Of a DNA stretch of 64,000 bases, positions 1 to 9,790 are shown piece by piece (the first letter of the stretch is position 1; every line of letters starts with the position of its first letter). This DNA comes from Kineothrix sp. MSJ-39. Its GTDB lineage: Bacteria > Bacillota > Clostridia > Lachnospirales > Lachnospiraceae. The DNA lies in assembly GCF_018917935.1 (NCBI RefSeq), contig NZ_JAHLPN010000009.1, positions 51,461-115,460 on the forward strand. Reading direction: 5' to 3'. Position numbers and translations under genes: made by a program. Under the pieces are notes generated by a model. That model worked only from the letters and a program-made list of their open reading frames with translations, did no database searches and had not been told where the DNA came from.

Positions 1-5
1 CAAAA

Positions 6-80
6 CGGGGTGTGGCTCAGCTTGGCTAGAGCGCCTGGTTTGGGACCAGGAGGTCGCAGGTTCGAATCCTGTCACCCCGA
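6..80 (+). tRNA. tRNA-Pro (UGG)
   Basis: A full cloverleaf folds here. The 7-bp acceptor stem is CGGGGTG with CACCCCG, the anticodon arm CCTGG-TTTGGGA-CCAGG carries TGG, and the T arm has GGTTCGAATCC. No CCA is encoded. It is the first of seven tRNA genes on this strand. Confidence 0.96.
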
Positions 81-98
81 TTTTTTATGCAAGATTTT

Positions 99-169
99 GC
101 GGGTGTAGTTCAATGGTAGAACACCAGCCTTCCAAGCTGGATACGTGGGTTCGATTCCCATCACCCGCT
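99..169 (+). tRNA. tRNA-Gly (UCC)
   Basis: The acceptor stem GCGGGTG pairs with CACCCGC and the anticodon loop CTTCCAA reads TCC. The T loop is GTTCGATTC. It lies 18 bp after tRNA-Pro and is probably co-transcribed with it. Confidence 0.96.
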
Positions 170-247
170 TGGCATTTTATGACTGTCATTCATTACAGGA
201 ACAGAGGTGCCCCATTATGAAAGAAGCACACCGACGTGTGCAGATGT

Positions 248-321
<74 letters not shown>

Positions 322-355
322 TATGAGGGAAGCTGGTTCTTCCCTCAAATCATAT

Positions 356-430
356 GGTGGGTATGGCGCAGTTGGTTAGCGCGCCAGATTGTGGCTCTGG
401 AGGCCAAGGGTTCGAATCCCTTTACCCACC
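356..430 (+). tRNA. tRNA-His (GUG)
   Basis: The acceptor stem GTGGGTA (357-363) pairs with TACCCAC (423-429). G356 faces the discriminator C430, giving the extra G-1 typical of tRNA-His. The anticodon loop TTGTGGC reads GTG. Confidence 0.96.
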
Positions 431-441
431 TTTTCTGATAA

Positions 442-513
442 TGGGCTATCGCCAAGCGGTAAGGCACAGGACTTTGACTCCTGCATTCGGCAGTTCGAAT
501 CTGCCTAGCCCAG
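442..513 (+). tRNA. tRNA-Gln (UUG)
   Basis: The acceptor stem TGGGCTA pairs with TAGCCCA and the anticodon loop ACTTTGACT reads TTG. It lies 11 bp after tRNA-His. Confidence 0.95.
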
Positions 514-523
514 TTTAAAATAT

Positions 524-596
524 GGGCCACTAGCTCAGGTGGTAGAGCACTTGACTTTTAATCAAGTTGTCCGGGGTTCGAGTCCCCGGTGGCTCA
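524..596 (+). tRNA. tRNA-Lys (UUU)
   Basis: The acceptor stem GGGCCAC pairs with GTGGCTC (one G-T pair). The anticodon loop CTTTTAA reads TTT. A terminator hairpin follows directly, so this is probably the last gene of the first tRNA transcript. Confidence 0.96.
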
Positions 597-600
597 TTTG

Positions 601-635
601 AAAATCTTGAAGCTGACTATGCTTCAAGATTTTTT
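601..635 (+). terminator. Intrinsic terminator after tRNA-Lys
   Basis: A 13-bp stem (601-613 with 621-633) and a 7-nt loop are followed by a T run. It separates the six-tRNA group from tRNA-Leu. Confidence 0.85.
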
Positions 636-688
636 GTATAATAGGAAATTCTGCCGGACTTTATGCGGCACGGCGGAGTACGTTATAT

Positions 689-768
689 GCGGATGTGGCG
701 GAATTGGCAGACGCGCCAGATTTAGGTTCTGGTGGGAGACCGTGCAGGTTCAAGTCCTGTTATCCGCA
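689..768 (+). tRNA. tRNA-Leu (UAG)
   Basis: A class II tRNA. The acceptor stem GCGGATG pairs with TATCCGC, the anticodon loop TTTAGGT reads TAG, and a long variable arm follows (about 733-745). Confidence 0.96.
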
Positions 769-790
769 TGAATGCCATACAGGCATAAGA

Positions 791-823
791 AAAGAGGATG
801 TTTCTTCCGAGACATCCTCTTTT
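791..823 (+). terminator. Intrinsic terminator after tRNA-Leu
   Basis: A stem of about 11 bp (AAAGAGGATGT with ACATCCTCTTT) is followed by T residues. It ends the tRNA cluster and lies just past the stop of the convergent gene at 843, so it may serve both strands. Confidence 0.8.
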
Positions 824-842
824 TGTGTTAATGTTTTTTACA

Positions 843-3350
843 TTATCGTTTTGGCATTTTTTTAAGTTTGCTTTCTTTGAAGGATGCAGTAGCTTTTTCC
901 CAACTGCTGATACCGATTGTTTGCAGGCAGGATTTGGTATATTTTGCATACTGTGGTGTATCCATATACTTGAAAACCTTGTAAGCAGGCTTTTCTTTGC
1001 CATCCGTGGTATAAAGGCCAAAGCTCAGCCCCTGTGATACCTCGGAAGCGTCATCTTGCATTGAACGGAAGATGACGGCATCAATCATCGGATTGAATTC
1101 TGCCTTGTAATAAGTGTAGGCAATGGCTGCTGCCTGCACATCCTGCCCGCAATTAGATGTAAAGCCCTGTTCGGATAACAGGATATGCGTATCGGATCCG
1201 AAGTTCTTTTTTACATAGTTTGTCATGACATCCAGATTCCTTGGTGAAACAAAATCGCTGTCAAGACTGTTCTTTGTATAAGAATCTCTCCATGTTGCGG
1301 ATTGTGTCAAAATAGCAGGGTAAGCATGGTAGGCAAGATTCCATTTAATGTTTTTGTTTTGTGATTTGATTTCACTGTTGAAAGCATCCATAAATGGTTT
1401 TGCACCCCAGTCACCGCACCGGTTAATCCAGGTGTGGTCGGTACAGATGAATACGCGTGCGTTTTTATAGTTGCTGCGGACTGCATAGTATAAAATACGA
1501 TAAGTGTCTGCATAGTTTTGCATAAAAGCGGTTTTTCCGGTGTTTCCGGCGTAATACCACATCGGATAAATATTGACTTCGTTCCCCAGAATCCAGTTAT
1601 CGAGATGGCAATCTTGTGTGGAATAGCGTTCAGCGAGAAAACTGAAGGCTGCTTCCAGTGTTTCACGGGCTTTTTTGGTCTGGGCGTTCATGGCATAGTA
1701 ACCTGTTCCGGATGAAGCTGATTTTGTGCCATAGAGCAGATAAGAATAGGAACTGCCCGGGTAGCGCAGCATGAGCTGTCCGGTAACTGTCATTCCGTTC
1801 TGGTTGGCAGAAGAAATAAAACTGCCATACGGATCGTTGAAATAATAGGTTTTGCCATTGTACCGGTAGGCATAAGAGCCACCTGTTATAACATCATTCA
1901 GATTCATGTTAATAAATGTATGCTGTATGCCAAGTCCTGTATCTAATGAGCCTTGCAGTCCTTTTTTGGAGGTTGTGGACGGGAAGGCAGCGGTATAAGC
2001 TGCTGCAGCTTCCGGGTTCTTGACAAAGGAACTGCCGGATATGATAAAGTAGGATTTCCCTTTTTTCACGGCAAGTGCATACTTGCCCTGAATCAGATGA
2101 TTTCCTTTTTCGTCGACCAGAGGCAGGGAAAACTGTGGTTTTGTCAGCTTCGGGCAGGCGGCAATCTTTTTTTCGTATTTATCGGTGGCGGGATTGACTC
2201 TGACCAGATAATAGGAGTCGTCGCTGCTCTTCAGTCGTTTCGGTACGGAAGCGCTGACAAAGAGCTGCCCGTCCTTGACTTCTACTTTTTTGAGTTTGCC
2301 GGCATTTTTCTGTGCTTTGTATTCTTTGACCCCTTTTTTGATCTTGCAGGACAGAACATTGGAATAAGAACTGTAGCAGATGCTGCCTGTGGAATCTGTG
2401 GCAAAAGCACGGACACGGAAGTAATATGTTTTCCCTTTGGGTAGATTCTGGATTGTGTAGCTTGTTTTGTTCCCAACGGTCTCTTTATTCACATTTTTTT
2501 TGAATTTTTTATCGGTTGTATAAGAAATCTCGTAGTTTTTGGCAGTGGCCGTGTAGCTTAAAGCAACTTTACCGGCGCTTTTGTTCCGCGCATTTGTAAG
2601 CTGTGGTGCCTTCGGCTTTGCATCTATCCATTTGGCATACAGCGTAAGTGGATTTACAATACCGTTTTCGTCGGAATCGATATAAGAACCGGCAGGGATC
2701 TCCGTTACCTTCTCGGTAAAAGTATTGTCCGCATACCAGCCGTCAAATTTGTAATTTTTCCGCGTAGCATCCGGTAAAACGATTGTGTCGTCAGTGACAC
2801 GGAAGCTGTAAGGAATATCAATTTCGTTACCATCTGCATCAACATCGCTTATGCTGCCGCCATTTGTTTCATAGTTGATTTCAAAGGAATAAGGGGTTGT
2901 TTTCCAGTTGGCTGTAAAGGTCATATCTTTATTTAGAGAAAGATTATAAATACTGGAAGTTTTTCGATAGGTTTTGCCGTTAGTCAGGCAGTTCCAGGAA
3001 GCTAACTGATAGCCTTGGCGGACCGGCTGCAGAAAATCCGCAGTTTCATAAAAGTCGTACAGATGTAAGGATGTACCCTGATAGGTGAGCGGAAACTGCA
3101 TCAGAACGGTCTGGGCATCACTGTCGTAAAAAGTGATTGTAATGGTTTGACCAACCTCGGTGGCATCTGCGTCCAGATCATCATCCGGCAAAGCGTTTTG
3201 CTGTGAGTCGTCATTGGCAGATACAGATGCATCTTCGCCTGTTGTTTGCGTATCATTTTCCGAGACAGAAGCATGCACAGGCAAATCCATTGGCCGTAGC
3301 AGCAGAAGCGCTGCCAGAAAGATTGATAGAATTCTTTTAGGTTTTTTCAT
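843..3350 (-). CDS. Secreted DUF5722-family protein with InlB-type and FnIII-like repeats
   Basis: An 835-residue exported protein. Residues 1-27 form a signal peptide (MKKPKR, then a hydrophobic core, ending PVHA). An acidic Ser/Asp-rich stretch follows, then two repeats of the Listeria-Bacteroides type at about 68-150 and 155-240, each ending in an A-N/K-W motif, then an FnIII-like domain near 245-340. The C-terminal half resembles DUF5722. It has GNE with Glu591 and SEQGF with Glu727, placed like the acid/base and nucleophile of clan GH-A glycosidases; that reading is my inference. The start has GGGAGG upstream. It probably acts on a polysaccharide outside the cell. The substrate is unknown and no sortase motif is seen. 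Confidence 0.82.
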   Translation of the reverse strand: MKKPKRILSIFLAALLLLRPMDLPVHASVSENDTQTTGEDASVSANDDSQQNALPDDDLDADATEVGQTITITFYDSDAQTVLMQFPLTYQGTSLHLYDFYETADFLQPVRQGYQLASWNCLTNGKTYRKTSSIYNLSLNKDMTFTANWKTTPYSFEINYETNGGSISDVDADGNEIDIPYSFRVTDDTIVLPDATRKNYKFDGWYADNTFTEKVTEIPAGSYIDSDENGIVNPLTLYAKWIDAKPKAPQLTNARNKSAGKVALSYTATAKNYEISYTTDKKFKKNVNKETVGNKTSYTIQNLPKGKTYYFRVRAFATDSTGSICYSSYSNVLSCKIKKGVKEYKAQKNAGKLKKVEVKDGQLFVSASVPKRLKSSDDSYYLVRVNPATDKYEKKIAACPKLTKPQFSLPLVDEKGNHLIQGKYALAVKKGKSYFIISGSSFVKNPEAAAAYTAAFPSTTSKKGLQGSLDTGLGIQHTFINMNLNDVITGGSYAYRYNGKTYYFNDPYGSFISSANQNGMTVTGQLMLRYPGSSYSYLLYGTKSASSGTGYYAMNAQTKKARETLEAAFSFLAERYSTQDCHLDNWILGNEVNIYPMWYYAGNTGKTAFMQNYADTYRILYYAVRSNYKNARVFICTDHTWINRCGDWGAKPFMDAFNSEIKSQNKNIKWNLAYHAYPAILTQSATWRDSYTKNSLDSDFVSPRNLDVMTNYVKKNFGSDTHILLSEQGFTSNCGQDVQAAAIAYTYYKAEFNPMIDAVIFRSMQDDASEVSQGLSFGLYTTDGKEKPAYKVFKYMDTPQYAKYTKSCLQTIGISSWEKATASFKESKLKKMPKR

Positions 3351-3432
3351 TGTTTACCTCCCTCATATTGATTCTTCTTATATTATAAAGGAAGAAAGGG
3401 TGTTCTACAACAAAAGAAAGCACAAAAAGGAC

Positions 3433-3461
3433 TTTACAAAGTCACAGTTTTCATGTATAAG
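3433..3461 (+). promoter_or_regulatory. Promoter for glgP-malQ
   Basis: TTTACA (3433-3438) and TATAAG (3456-3461) are 17 bp apart and lie 47 bp upstream of the glgP start. Confidence 0.65.
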
Positions 3462-3508
3462 AAAGATGAAGAAGTAGGGAATTTAATTGAAGAAGTAGGA
3501 GGGTCATT

Positions 3509-5818
3509 ATGACATTACAAAGAGAAGTGATAGAACTGAAGCTGGAGGATCAGCTGGAGGGCATTACACAGTCCATGTACAGTAAATCTATTTCAGCCTG
3601 CAGCGATAAAGAACTTTATTATGCAATTCTCCGCCTGACGAAAGGTATGCTGGAGATCACAGAGCCAATCAGTGGGCCGAAAAAAGTATATTATATTTCG
3701 GCAGAATTTCTGATCGGAAAACTGTTATCCAACAATCTGATCAATCTGGGCATTTATGATAAATTGAGCGGCATTTTGGAAAAGAACGGCAAGAAACTGG
3801 CAGCGATCGAAGAGGTTGAGCCGGAGCCGTCACTTGGCAACGGCGGACTTGGCAGACTGGCAGCCTGCTTTCTGGATTCCATTGCAACACTTGGTCTGCC
3901 GGGCGACGGTATCGGTCTGAATTATCATTTCGGGCTGTTTAAACAGGTGTTTAAAAATCACAAGCAGTATGCAGAAAAAAATGACTGGATCGAGGATGAT
4001 TCCTGGCTGACAAAGACAGATGTGACATTTGATGTCATGTTTGGTGAGCATAAGGTAACTTCCCGTTTGTATGATATTGATGTAGTGGGTTATGAAAACG
4101 GTATTAACAAGCTGCATCTGTTTGATATTGAAACAGTGGATGAAAGCATTGTAAAATCAGGCATTGATTTTGATAAGAAAGATATCGATAAAAACCTGAC
4201 TTTATTCTTATACCCGGATGATTCCGATGAAGCAGGTAATCTGCTCCGTATCTATCAGCAGTATTTCATGGTCAGCAATGGTGCACAGCTTATCTTAAAA
4301 GAACTGCGTGAAAAGAAATGCGATCTGCGCAAGATGAATGAGTATGCGGTGATTCAGATCAACGATACCCATCCGACAATGATTATTCCGGAACTGATCC
4401 GTATTCTGGTAGATGAAAAGGCATTTACGATTGATGAAGCAATCGATGTAGTCAGCAAGACGTGTGCTTATACCAATCATACGATTCTGGCGGAAGCACT
4501 GGAAAAATGGCCGCTCAAGTATCTGGAAAAGGTTGTACCGCAGCTTGTACCGATTATCAAAGAGCTTGATAAACGTGTCCGTGCGAAATATGACGATGAG
4601 AGAGTACAGATCATCGATAAGGACGACAGAGTCCATATGGCACATATTGACATTCATTACGGATTTTCCGTTAATGGTGTGGCAGCGATCCATACAGAGA
4701 TCCTGAAAGAAACAGAACTGAATCATTTTTATAAGATCTATCCGGAGAAGTTCAACAATAAGACAAACGGTATTACATTCCGCCGCTGGCTTTTATCCTG
4801 CAACAAACCGCTTGCCCAGATGCTGACGGAAACAATTGGCGACGGCTATAAGAAGAATGCGGATGAACTGAAGAAACTGCTGCAGTTTGAGGACGACAGC
4901 AAGGTACTTGACCGGATCGCAGCGATCAAGCATGAAAAGAAACAGGAACTGGCTGCATATCTGCAGGAGAACGAAGGCGTTACCGTAGATCCGAATTCTA
5001 TCTTCGATATCCAGATCAAGCGTCTGCATGAGTACAAACGTCAGCAGATGAATGCGCTGTATATCATACATAAATATTTGGAGATCAAGTGCGGCAAGAA
5101 GCCAAGTACACCGATCACCTTTATTTTCGGTGCCAAGGCAGCACCTGCCTATATCATTGCACAGGATATCATCCACCTGCTGCTCTGCCTGCAGGAGCTT
5201 GTCAATAACGATCCTGATGTAAAAGATTACATGAAGGTTGTCATGGTGGAAAACTACAATGTCAGCTATGCGGAAAAGCTGATCCCTGCCTGCGATATTT
5301 CCGAGCAGATCTCTCTGGCAAGTAAGGAAGCATCCGGAACAGGTAATATGAAGTTTATGCTGAACGGAGCAGTGACACTCGGTACAAGTGACGGTGCAAA
5401 CGTAGAGATTGATGAGCTTGTCGGCGAAGACAATATTTATATCTTCGGTGAAAAGTCCGAAACAGTCATCAAACATTATGAGAATGCGGATTATGTTTCC
5501 AGGGATTACTATGAGAAGAGCCCTGTGATCAAGGAAGCAGTGGACTTTATCATAAGTGATGCGCTTGTGAAGATCGGAGATAAGGAAAATCTGGAACGTC
5601 TTTACAAAGAGCTTCTGAACAAAGACTGGTTCATGACATTGTTGGATCTGGAAGCTTATATCAAGACAAAGGATCAGGCACTGGCAGATTACGAAAAGAA
5701 AGAAGAATGGAAGAAGAAAATGCTCGTCAACATTGCAATGGCAGGTTTCTTCTCATCAGACAGAACAATCGCACAATACAATGAGGATATCTGGAAATTA
5801 AAAAAAGACGAGATGTAA
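3509..5818 (+). CDS. glgP: Glycogen/starch alpha-glucan phosphorylase
   Basis: A 769-residue GT35 phosphorylase that releases glucose-1-phosphate from alpha-1,4-glucan ends in the cytoplasm, using pyridoxal phosphate. The signature [10 protein letters not shown] is present, with the PLP lysine at Lys615, together with [17 protein letters not shown] near the N terminus and [10 protein letters not shown]. The length fits the compact bacterial forms. AGGAGG lies 7 bp before the ATG. It stands first in a two-gene operon with malQ, whose start lies 10 bp after its stop, so stored glycogen or imported maltodextrin can be degraded by the pair. glgB is encoded separately at 35122. Confidence 0.97.
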   Translation: MTLQREVIELKLEDQLEGITQSMYSKSISACSDKELYYAILRLTKGMLEITEPISGPKKVYYISAEFLIGKLLSNNLINLGIYDKLSGILEKNGKKLAAIEEVEPEPSLGNGGLGRLAACFLDSIATLGLPGDGIGLNYHFGLFKQVFKNHKQYAEKNDWIEDDSWLTKTDVTFDVMFGEHKVTSRLYDIDVVGYENGINKLHLFDIETVDESIVKSGIDFDKKDIDKNLTLFLYPDDSDEAGNLLRIYQQYFMVSNGAQLILKELREKKCDLRKMNEYAVIQINDTHPTMIIPELIRILVDEKAFTIDEAIDVVSKTCAYTNHTILAEALEKWPLKYLEKVVPQLVPIIKELDKRVRAKYDDERVQIIDKDDRVHMAHIDIHYGFSVNGVAAIHTEILKETELNHFYKIYPEKFNNKTNGITFRRWLLSCNKPLAQMLTETIGDGYKKNADELKKLLQFEDDSKVLDRIAAIKHEKKQELAAYLQENEGVTVDPNSIFDIQIKRLHEYKRQQMNALYIIHKYLEIKCGKKPSTPITFIFGAKAAPAYIIAQDIIHLLLCLQELVNNDPDVKDYMKVVMVENYNVSYAEKLIPACDISEQISLASKEASGTGNMKFMLNGAVTLGTSDGANVEIDELVGEDNIYIFGEKSETVIKHYENADYVSRDYYEKSPVIKEAVDFIISDALVKIGDKENLERLYKELLNKDWFMTLLDLEAYIKTKDQALADYEKKEEWKKKMLVNIAMAGFFSSDRTIAQYNEDIWKLKKDEM

Positions 5819-5828
5819 GGTGGCAGAA

Positions 5829-7331
5829 ATGAGGAAAAATAGAAAAGCCGGCATTTTACTGCCGATCACAAGTCTTCCCAGCAGATATGGGATCGGAACA
5901 CTGGGAAAGGAAGCATACGCATTTGTGGATTTCCTCAAAAAAGCAGGACAGTCCTACTGGCAGATATTGCCGGTAGGACCTACCGGTTATGGGGATTCGC
6001 CGTATCAGTCGTTTTCGACTTTTGCAGGGAATCCTTATTTTATCGATCTGGAGCTGATGATTGAGGAGGGACTGCTGACAAAGGAAATCTGTGACCGGGC
6101 AGAGCTTGGCACCAATCCGCAATATGTGGATTATGAAAAACAATATCAGAACCGTTATCCGCTGCTCCGTCTGGCGTTTCAGAGCTTTACGGCGCAGGGC
6201 GGGATCAGAGACAAGGCATATCGCAGCTTTTGCGAAGAAAATGCATTCTGGCTGCCTGATTATGCCCTGTATATGGCAGTGAAGGAAACCTTTGACGGCA
6301 AGAGCTTTTCCGAGTGGGACGAAGATATCAGACTGCGCAGGGAAGATGCCCTGCAGAAATATAAGATCGCCTGCAGGGAAGAAATGGATTTTATCTACTT
6401 CCTGCAGTATGAGTTTGCAAAGCAGTGGAAGCAATTAAAAGCATATGCAAATGAAAATGGCATTCGCATCATCGGGGATATTCCGATCTATGTGGCAGCA
6501 GACAGTGCGGATACCTGGGCGAATCCACAGCTGTTCCAGCTTGAGGAGGACGGTGTTCCGAAAGCAGTGGCAGGCTGCCCGCCGGACTGTTTCAGTAAAA
6601 CAGGCCAGCTTTGGGGCAATCCCGTTTACGACTGGGACTATCATAAACAGACCGGATTTGCATGGTGGATCCAACGGATCCGTTACTGCTACCAGCTTTA
6701 TGATGTGGTCAGGATCGATCATTTCAGAGGTTTTGATGCATATTATGCCATTCCCTACGGGGATCCGACGGCAGAGTTCGGTACCTGGATGCCGGGGCCG
6801 GGCATGGAGCTTTTTGAAGCACTGCAGAAGGCACTCGGCAAGATGGATGTCATCGCAGAGGACCTTGGCTTTTTGACGCCGTCTGTGCTGAAACTGGTAC
6901 GAAAGACCGGTTATCCGGGCATGAAGGTACTGCAGTTTGCATTTGATCCGGCAGGAGACAGCACGTATCTGCCGCACAATTATCCGAAAAACAGTGTGGT
7001 CTATACGGGCACGCATGACAATGATACATCGATCGGCTGTTATAAGTCGTTAAGCCGCAGGGAAAAACAGTTTGCAAAGGCTTATCTGGGACTGCAGGGG
7101 ACGAAAAACATCAACTGGGCATTTATCCGCACGGCGCTGGCCAGTATGAGCGATACGGCGATCATCATGATGCAGGATTATCTGGGACTTTCCTCCGAAG
7201 CGCGGATCAATACACCGTCAACGCTGGGAGATAACTGGAAGTGGCGTATGCTGCCCGGTCAGGCAGATGAGCAGCTGGCAGAGAAAATCAGGGAAACCTG
7301 TTTTGTATATGCAAGATGCAGTAAGCAATGA
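5829..7331 (+). CDS. malQ: 4-alpha-glucanotransferase
   Basis: A GH77 amylomaltase of 500 residues that disproportionates maltodextrins, passing glucan to glgP. Asp297 (RIDHFRGF), Glu344 (IAEDLG) and Asp397 (GTHDND) are the nucleophile, acid/base and transition-state stabiliser expected for the family. The N terminus KAGILLPITSLPS is typical. I chose the ATG at 5829 because AAGGTGG overlaps the glgP stop 5 bp upstream of it; an in-frame GTG at 5820 would add three residues and is less well placed. Confidence 0.96.
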   Translation: MRKNRKAGILLPITSLPSRYGIGTLGKEAYAFVDFLKKAGQSYWQILPVGPTGYGDSPYQSFSTFAGNPYFIDLELMIEEGLLTKEICDRAELGTNPQYVDYEKQYQNRYPLLRLAFQSFTAQGGIRDKAYRSFCEENAFWLPDYALYMAVKETFDGKSFSEWDEDIRLRREDALQKYKIACREEMDFIYFLQYEFAKQWKQLKAYANENGIRIIGDIPIYVAADSADTWANPQLFQLEEDGVPKAVAGCPPDCFSKTGQLWGNPVYDWDYHKQTGFAWWIQRIRYCYQLYDVVRIDHFRGFDAYYAIPYGDPTAEFGTWMPGPGMELFEALQKALGKMDVIAEDLGFLTPSVLKLVRKTGYPGMKVLQFAFDPAGDSTYLPHNYPKNSVVYTGTHDNDTSIGCYKSLSRREKQFAKAYLGLQGTKNINWAFIRTALASMSDTAIIMMQDYLGLSSEARINTPSTLGDNWKWRMLPGQADEQLAEKIRETCFVYARCSKQ

Positions 7332-7334
7332 GTG

Positions 7335-7365
7335 AAAAAAACAGCCGAACTTAATGTCCGGCTGT
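7335..7365 (-). terminator. Terminator of the CYTH gene
   Basis: On the minus strand ACAGCCG pairs with CGGCTGT and is followed by seven T residues. The hairpin overlaps the stop codon at 7351-7353 and lies just beyond the end of convergent malQ. Confidence 0.75.
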
Positions 7366-7800
7366 AGCCATATTGGAGTTGTGATAGGCGGGATCGTTTG
7401 TGACATCTGCAAGGAACCAGTCCGGCATGACAAAGGCATTGGCACTTTCTTCATCCGGGAATTCCACCTCTGCCATAACGAGGTCGGATGGTGAATGGAA
7501 CAGATCCAGTTCAATGACCAGATTGGTATGGTCGATCGGAATTTTGTAGCGAGTTTTGTGGATAACAACCCCTTCTGTCTTTGGCAGGAGCTTTTCAAAG
7601 GCTTCCTGTGTCAGCGGCAGGTTGTATTCTTCCCGCACCATAAGACCGCTTCCTTTATAGGTAAAGACGTATTTGCTGTCCTGCTTGCGGATCCGCATGA
7701 CGGGATCGGTGCACAGATACGCCTGCTTGATCTCATAATGTGGATAAGCATCCAGATTTTCGGGAAGCTGTTTGATCGTAAATTTACGTTCGATTTCCAT
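7351..7800 (-). CDS. CYTH domain protein (triphosphate tunnel metalloenzyme family)
   Basis: A 149-residue protein that begins MEIERKF, the ExExK motif that defines the CYTH fold. Alternating charged strands follow (YVFTYKG, VIELDLF, MAEVEFP). Family members hydrolyse inorganic tripolyphosphate or make cAMP or thiamine triphosphate; the short form here is most like tripolyphosphatase, but the substrate is not shown. The start at 7800 puts the ExExK motif at the N terminus and has CGGAG 9 bp upstream. An upstream extension to 7863 in the same frame carries no family sequence. It is monocistronic and convergent with malQ. Confidence 0.85.
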   Translation of the reverse strand: MEIERKFTIKQLPENLDAYPHYEIKQAYLCTDPVMRIRKQDSKYVFTYKGSGLMVREEYNLPLTQEAFEKLLPKTEGVVIHKTRYKIPIDHTNLVIELDLFHSPSDLVMAEVEFPDEESANAFVMPDWFLADVTNDPAYHNSNMATAGH

Positions 7801-7946
7801 GATTTTGTACTCCGTTTCAAAAGGATTTGTGGATGCGGATGTATATGACAGACAGGCTGCCATCCGCTATCATTACTATTATATATGGTGAGTGGTAAAA
7901 ATGCGAATTATTTTTCTGCGATAGAGCAGAAGAACAGGAGAAAACT

Positions 7947-8498
7947 ATGAATAAAGTATGTGTATTTCTGGCAGACGGTGTGGAGGAGATCGAAGCACTG
8001 ACTGTGGTAGACATTTTAAGACGTGGCGGCGTTACGGTAGAGACAGTGTCCATTACGGACAGTAAGAGCGTCACAAGCTCACACAAGATTACAATACAGG
8101 CAGATAAAACGCTTTCGGAGCTTGATTTTGATGAGGTTGCCATGATCGTTCTGCCGGGTGGAATGCCCGGAACAAAGAATCTGGAAGCATGTGCACCGCT
8201 TATGGAGCAGGTGGATCGGTTCCACGCACAGGGAAAGTATTTGAGTGCGATCTGTGCAGCACCGAGCATTTTCGGTCATAAGGGACTGTTAAAGGGCAGA
8301 ACAGCCTGCTGTTTCCCGGATTTTGAAAGTCATCTGGAAGGTGCAACTGTGACTAAGAATCCGGTAGAGGTCTGCGATCACTTTATCACAAGCCGCGGTA
8401 TGGGCACGGCGATCGAATTTGCACTTGCCATTCTGGCACGTATGCAGGATCAGGCGTGTGCGGACGATATTGCAGAGCGGATCGTATACGAACGCTAA
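7947..8498 (+). CDS. DJ-1/PfpI family protein
   Basis: A 183-residue protein of the DJ-1 (ThiJ/YajL) class. The nucleophile elbow has Cys103 in SAICAAP, with the conserved acid Glu16 in GVEEIE and the loop VLPGGMPGT. The family includes glyoxalase/deglycase-like enzymes and redox chaperones, and sequence alone does not decide among them. AGGAGA stands before the ATG. It is followed 63 bp later by the DUF975 gene on the same strand with no terminator between, so they may share a transcript. Confidence 0.9.
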   Translation: MNKVCVFLADGVEEIEALTVVDILRRGGVTVETVSITDSKSVTSSHKITIQADKTLSELDFDEVAMIVLPGGMPGTKNLEACAPLMEQVDRFHAQGKYLSAICAAPSIFGHKGLLKGRTACCFPDFESHLEGATVTKNPVEVCDHFITSRGMGTAIEFALAILARMQDQACADDIAERIVYER

Positions 8499-8561
8499 AA
8501 CAGGTGGCATAGAAGCTATGCGATCTGCATATAAAAAACAAAGAAAAGGGAATGAAAAATA

Positions 8562-9419
8562 ATGTGGACGAGAAGTGAATTAAAAGAAAAAGCAAAAGTT
8601 TACGTAAAACGCAGTTACTGGCCGCTCGTACTGGTATCTCTGATTCTGGCGGTCATCACCGGTGGGTTTTCGAACGGCGGTAACAGCGGTAATTACTCGA
8701 CAGACTGGAGTGACAGTGTGGACGGAGGCGATATCGCAAACCGGATCACCGGAAGTATCACAGGGATTAACTGGGCACTTGTAGGTGGCATTATGGCAGT
8801 GACTGCGGTGTTTGCCATCGCCGTGATCGCCATTGCCGTGGCTGTATCCATATTTGTGCTGAATCCGATCGAGGTTGGCTGCAGAAGATATTTTATCGAA
8901 GCGGCTTATGGTGAAGTGACCATGAAAAACATTGGTGTGCTGGTGCAGGCATTTAAGGACGGGAAATATGGCAATATCGTAAAGACCATGTTTCTGAGAG
9001 ATCTGTATCAGTTTTTGTGGACACTGCTTTTGGTCATTCCGGGTATTGTGAAGAGCTATGAGTATCGGATGATCCCTTATATTCTGGCAGAAAATCCGGA
9101 CGTGACAACAGAAGAAGCGTTCCGCCTTTCCAAAGAAATGATGGACGGTGAAAAGTGGGAAGCATTTGTGCTGGATCTTTCCTTTATCGGATGGGCGCTT
9201 GTGGCAGGTATTACATGCGGTATTGCAGGCATTTTCTGGGTAAATCCTTATATGAACATGACAGGAACGGCACTTTATGAAACATTAAAGAGAAGAGCGA
9301 AAGTAGATTATTACGATAAGTCGCTGGGCGGCTATGAGAATGTATACGGTAATCCGGGGGCTTATATGGATCAGGCACCGCAGGATTATTATGAAGATGG
9401 AAATATAAGAGATTTATAA
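8562..9419 (+). CDS. DUF975 family integral membrane protein
   Basis: A 285-residue protein starting MWTRSELKEKAK, the usual opening of DUF975 proteins. Hydrophobic segments lie near residues 20-35, 65-100, 145-165 and 205-230, separated by a helix-rich loop with LAENPDVTTEEAFRLSKEMM. The C-terminal tail is Tyr-rich and acidic. The function of the family is not established. AAGGGA precedes the ATG and a terminator follows. Confidence 0.85.
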   Translation: MWTRSELKEKAKVYVKRSYWPLVLVSLILAVITGGFSNGGNSGNYSTDWSDSVDGGDIANRITGSITGINWALVGGIMAVTAVFAIAVIAIAVAVSIFVLNPIEVGCRRYFIEAAYGEVTMKNIGVLVQAFKDGKYGNIVKTMFLRDLYQFLWTLLLVIPGIVKSYEYRMIPYILAENPDVTTEEAFRLSKEMMDGEKWEAFVLDLSFIGWALVAGITCGIAGIFWVNPYMNMTGTALYETLKRRAKVDYYDKSLGGYENVYGNPGAYMDQAPQDYYEDGNIRDL

Positions 9420-9429
9420 GGAATATAAC

Positions 9430-9457
9430 AAAAAGGACAGCAGCCGCTGTCCTTTTT
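9430..9457. terminator. Bidirectional terminator between DUF975 and spore protein genes
   Basis: AAAAAGGACAGC pairs with GCTGTCCTTTTT around a 4-nt loop. A and T runs on both sides let it work for the convergent genes on either strand. Confidence 0.85.
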
Positions 9458-9476
9458 GCATGAAGATCTGAGGGAG

Positions 9477-9683
9477 TTATCTTAACTGAGATTCTTCGTA
9501 GTTCTTTACCATTCTACGAACCATCTCGCCACCGATGGAACCTGCTTCCTTAGAAGTCAGATCACCGTTGTAGCCTTCTTTTAAGTTAACACCAAGTTCA
9601 GATGCAACCTCTGTTTTGAAACGATCCATAGCTGCCTTAGCTTCTGGAACTTCCATGCTCTTAGATGATTTTGTGTTTGCCAT
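9477..9683 (-). CDS. Small acid-soluble spore protein, alpha/beta type
   Basis: A 68-residue DNA-coating protein of dormant spores. The family patterns are clear: the GPR protease site region TEVASELGV and the second conserved block GDLTSKEAGSIGGEMVRRMV. The start at 9683 is set by a strong GGAGGT 7 bp upstream; a 19-residue in-frame extension upstream lacks family similarity. On the minus strand a CATAATA (9794-9800) resembles a sigma-F/sigma-G -10 box, consistent with forespore expression. The leader holds a large dyad described separately. Confidence 0.95.
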   Translation of the reverse strand: MANTKSSKSMEVPEAKAAMDRFKTEVASELGVNLKEGYNGDLTSKEAGSIGGEMVRRMVKNYEESQLR

Positions 9684-9720
9684 TTTGTTCACCTCCGTGA
9701 TTTTATTTGTTGATCTATTT

Positions 9721-9790
9721 CCAAGATAAGTGCAAAACACTTACTCTGGAATTGCTTCGCCGGATCCGTGCTTTTTATCACTTATCTTGG
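9721..9790 (-). promoter_or_regulatory. 12-bp perfect dyad in the spore protein leader
   Basis: CCAAGATAAGTG (9721-9732) and CACTTATCTTGG (9779-9790) are exact reverse complements with 46 nt between. A second, competing hairpin (AAGTG-caaaa-CACTT, 9728-9742) uses part of one arm. If transcription starts about 7 bp after the CATAATA box, near 9787, the long stem would sit at the extreme 5' end of the mRNA. The role is inferred: mRNA stabilisation or a two-state leader. Confidence 0.5.

Noticed and set aside
722..1037. Reading frames across tRNA-Leu and the end of the DUF5722 gene on both strands
   Set aside because: They overlap a tRNA and a well-supported gene, lack ribosome sites and have shadow-type composition.
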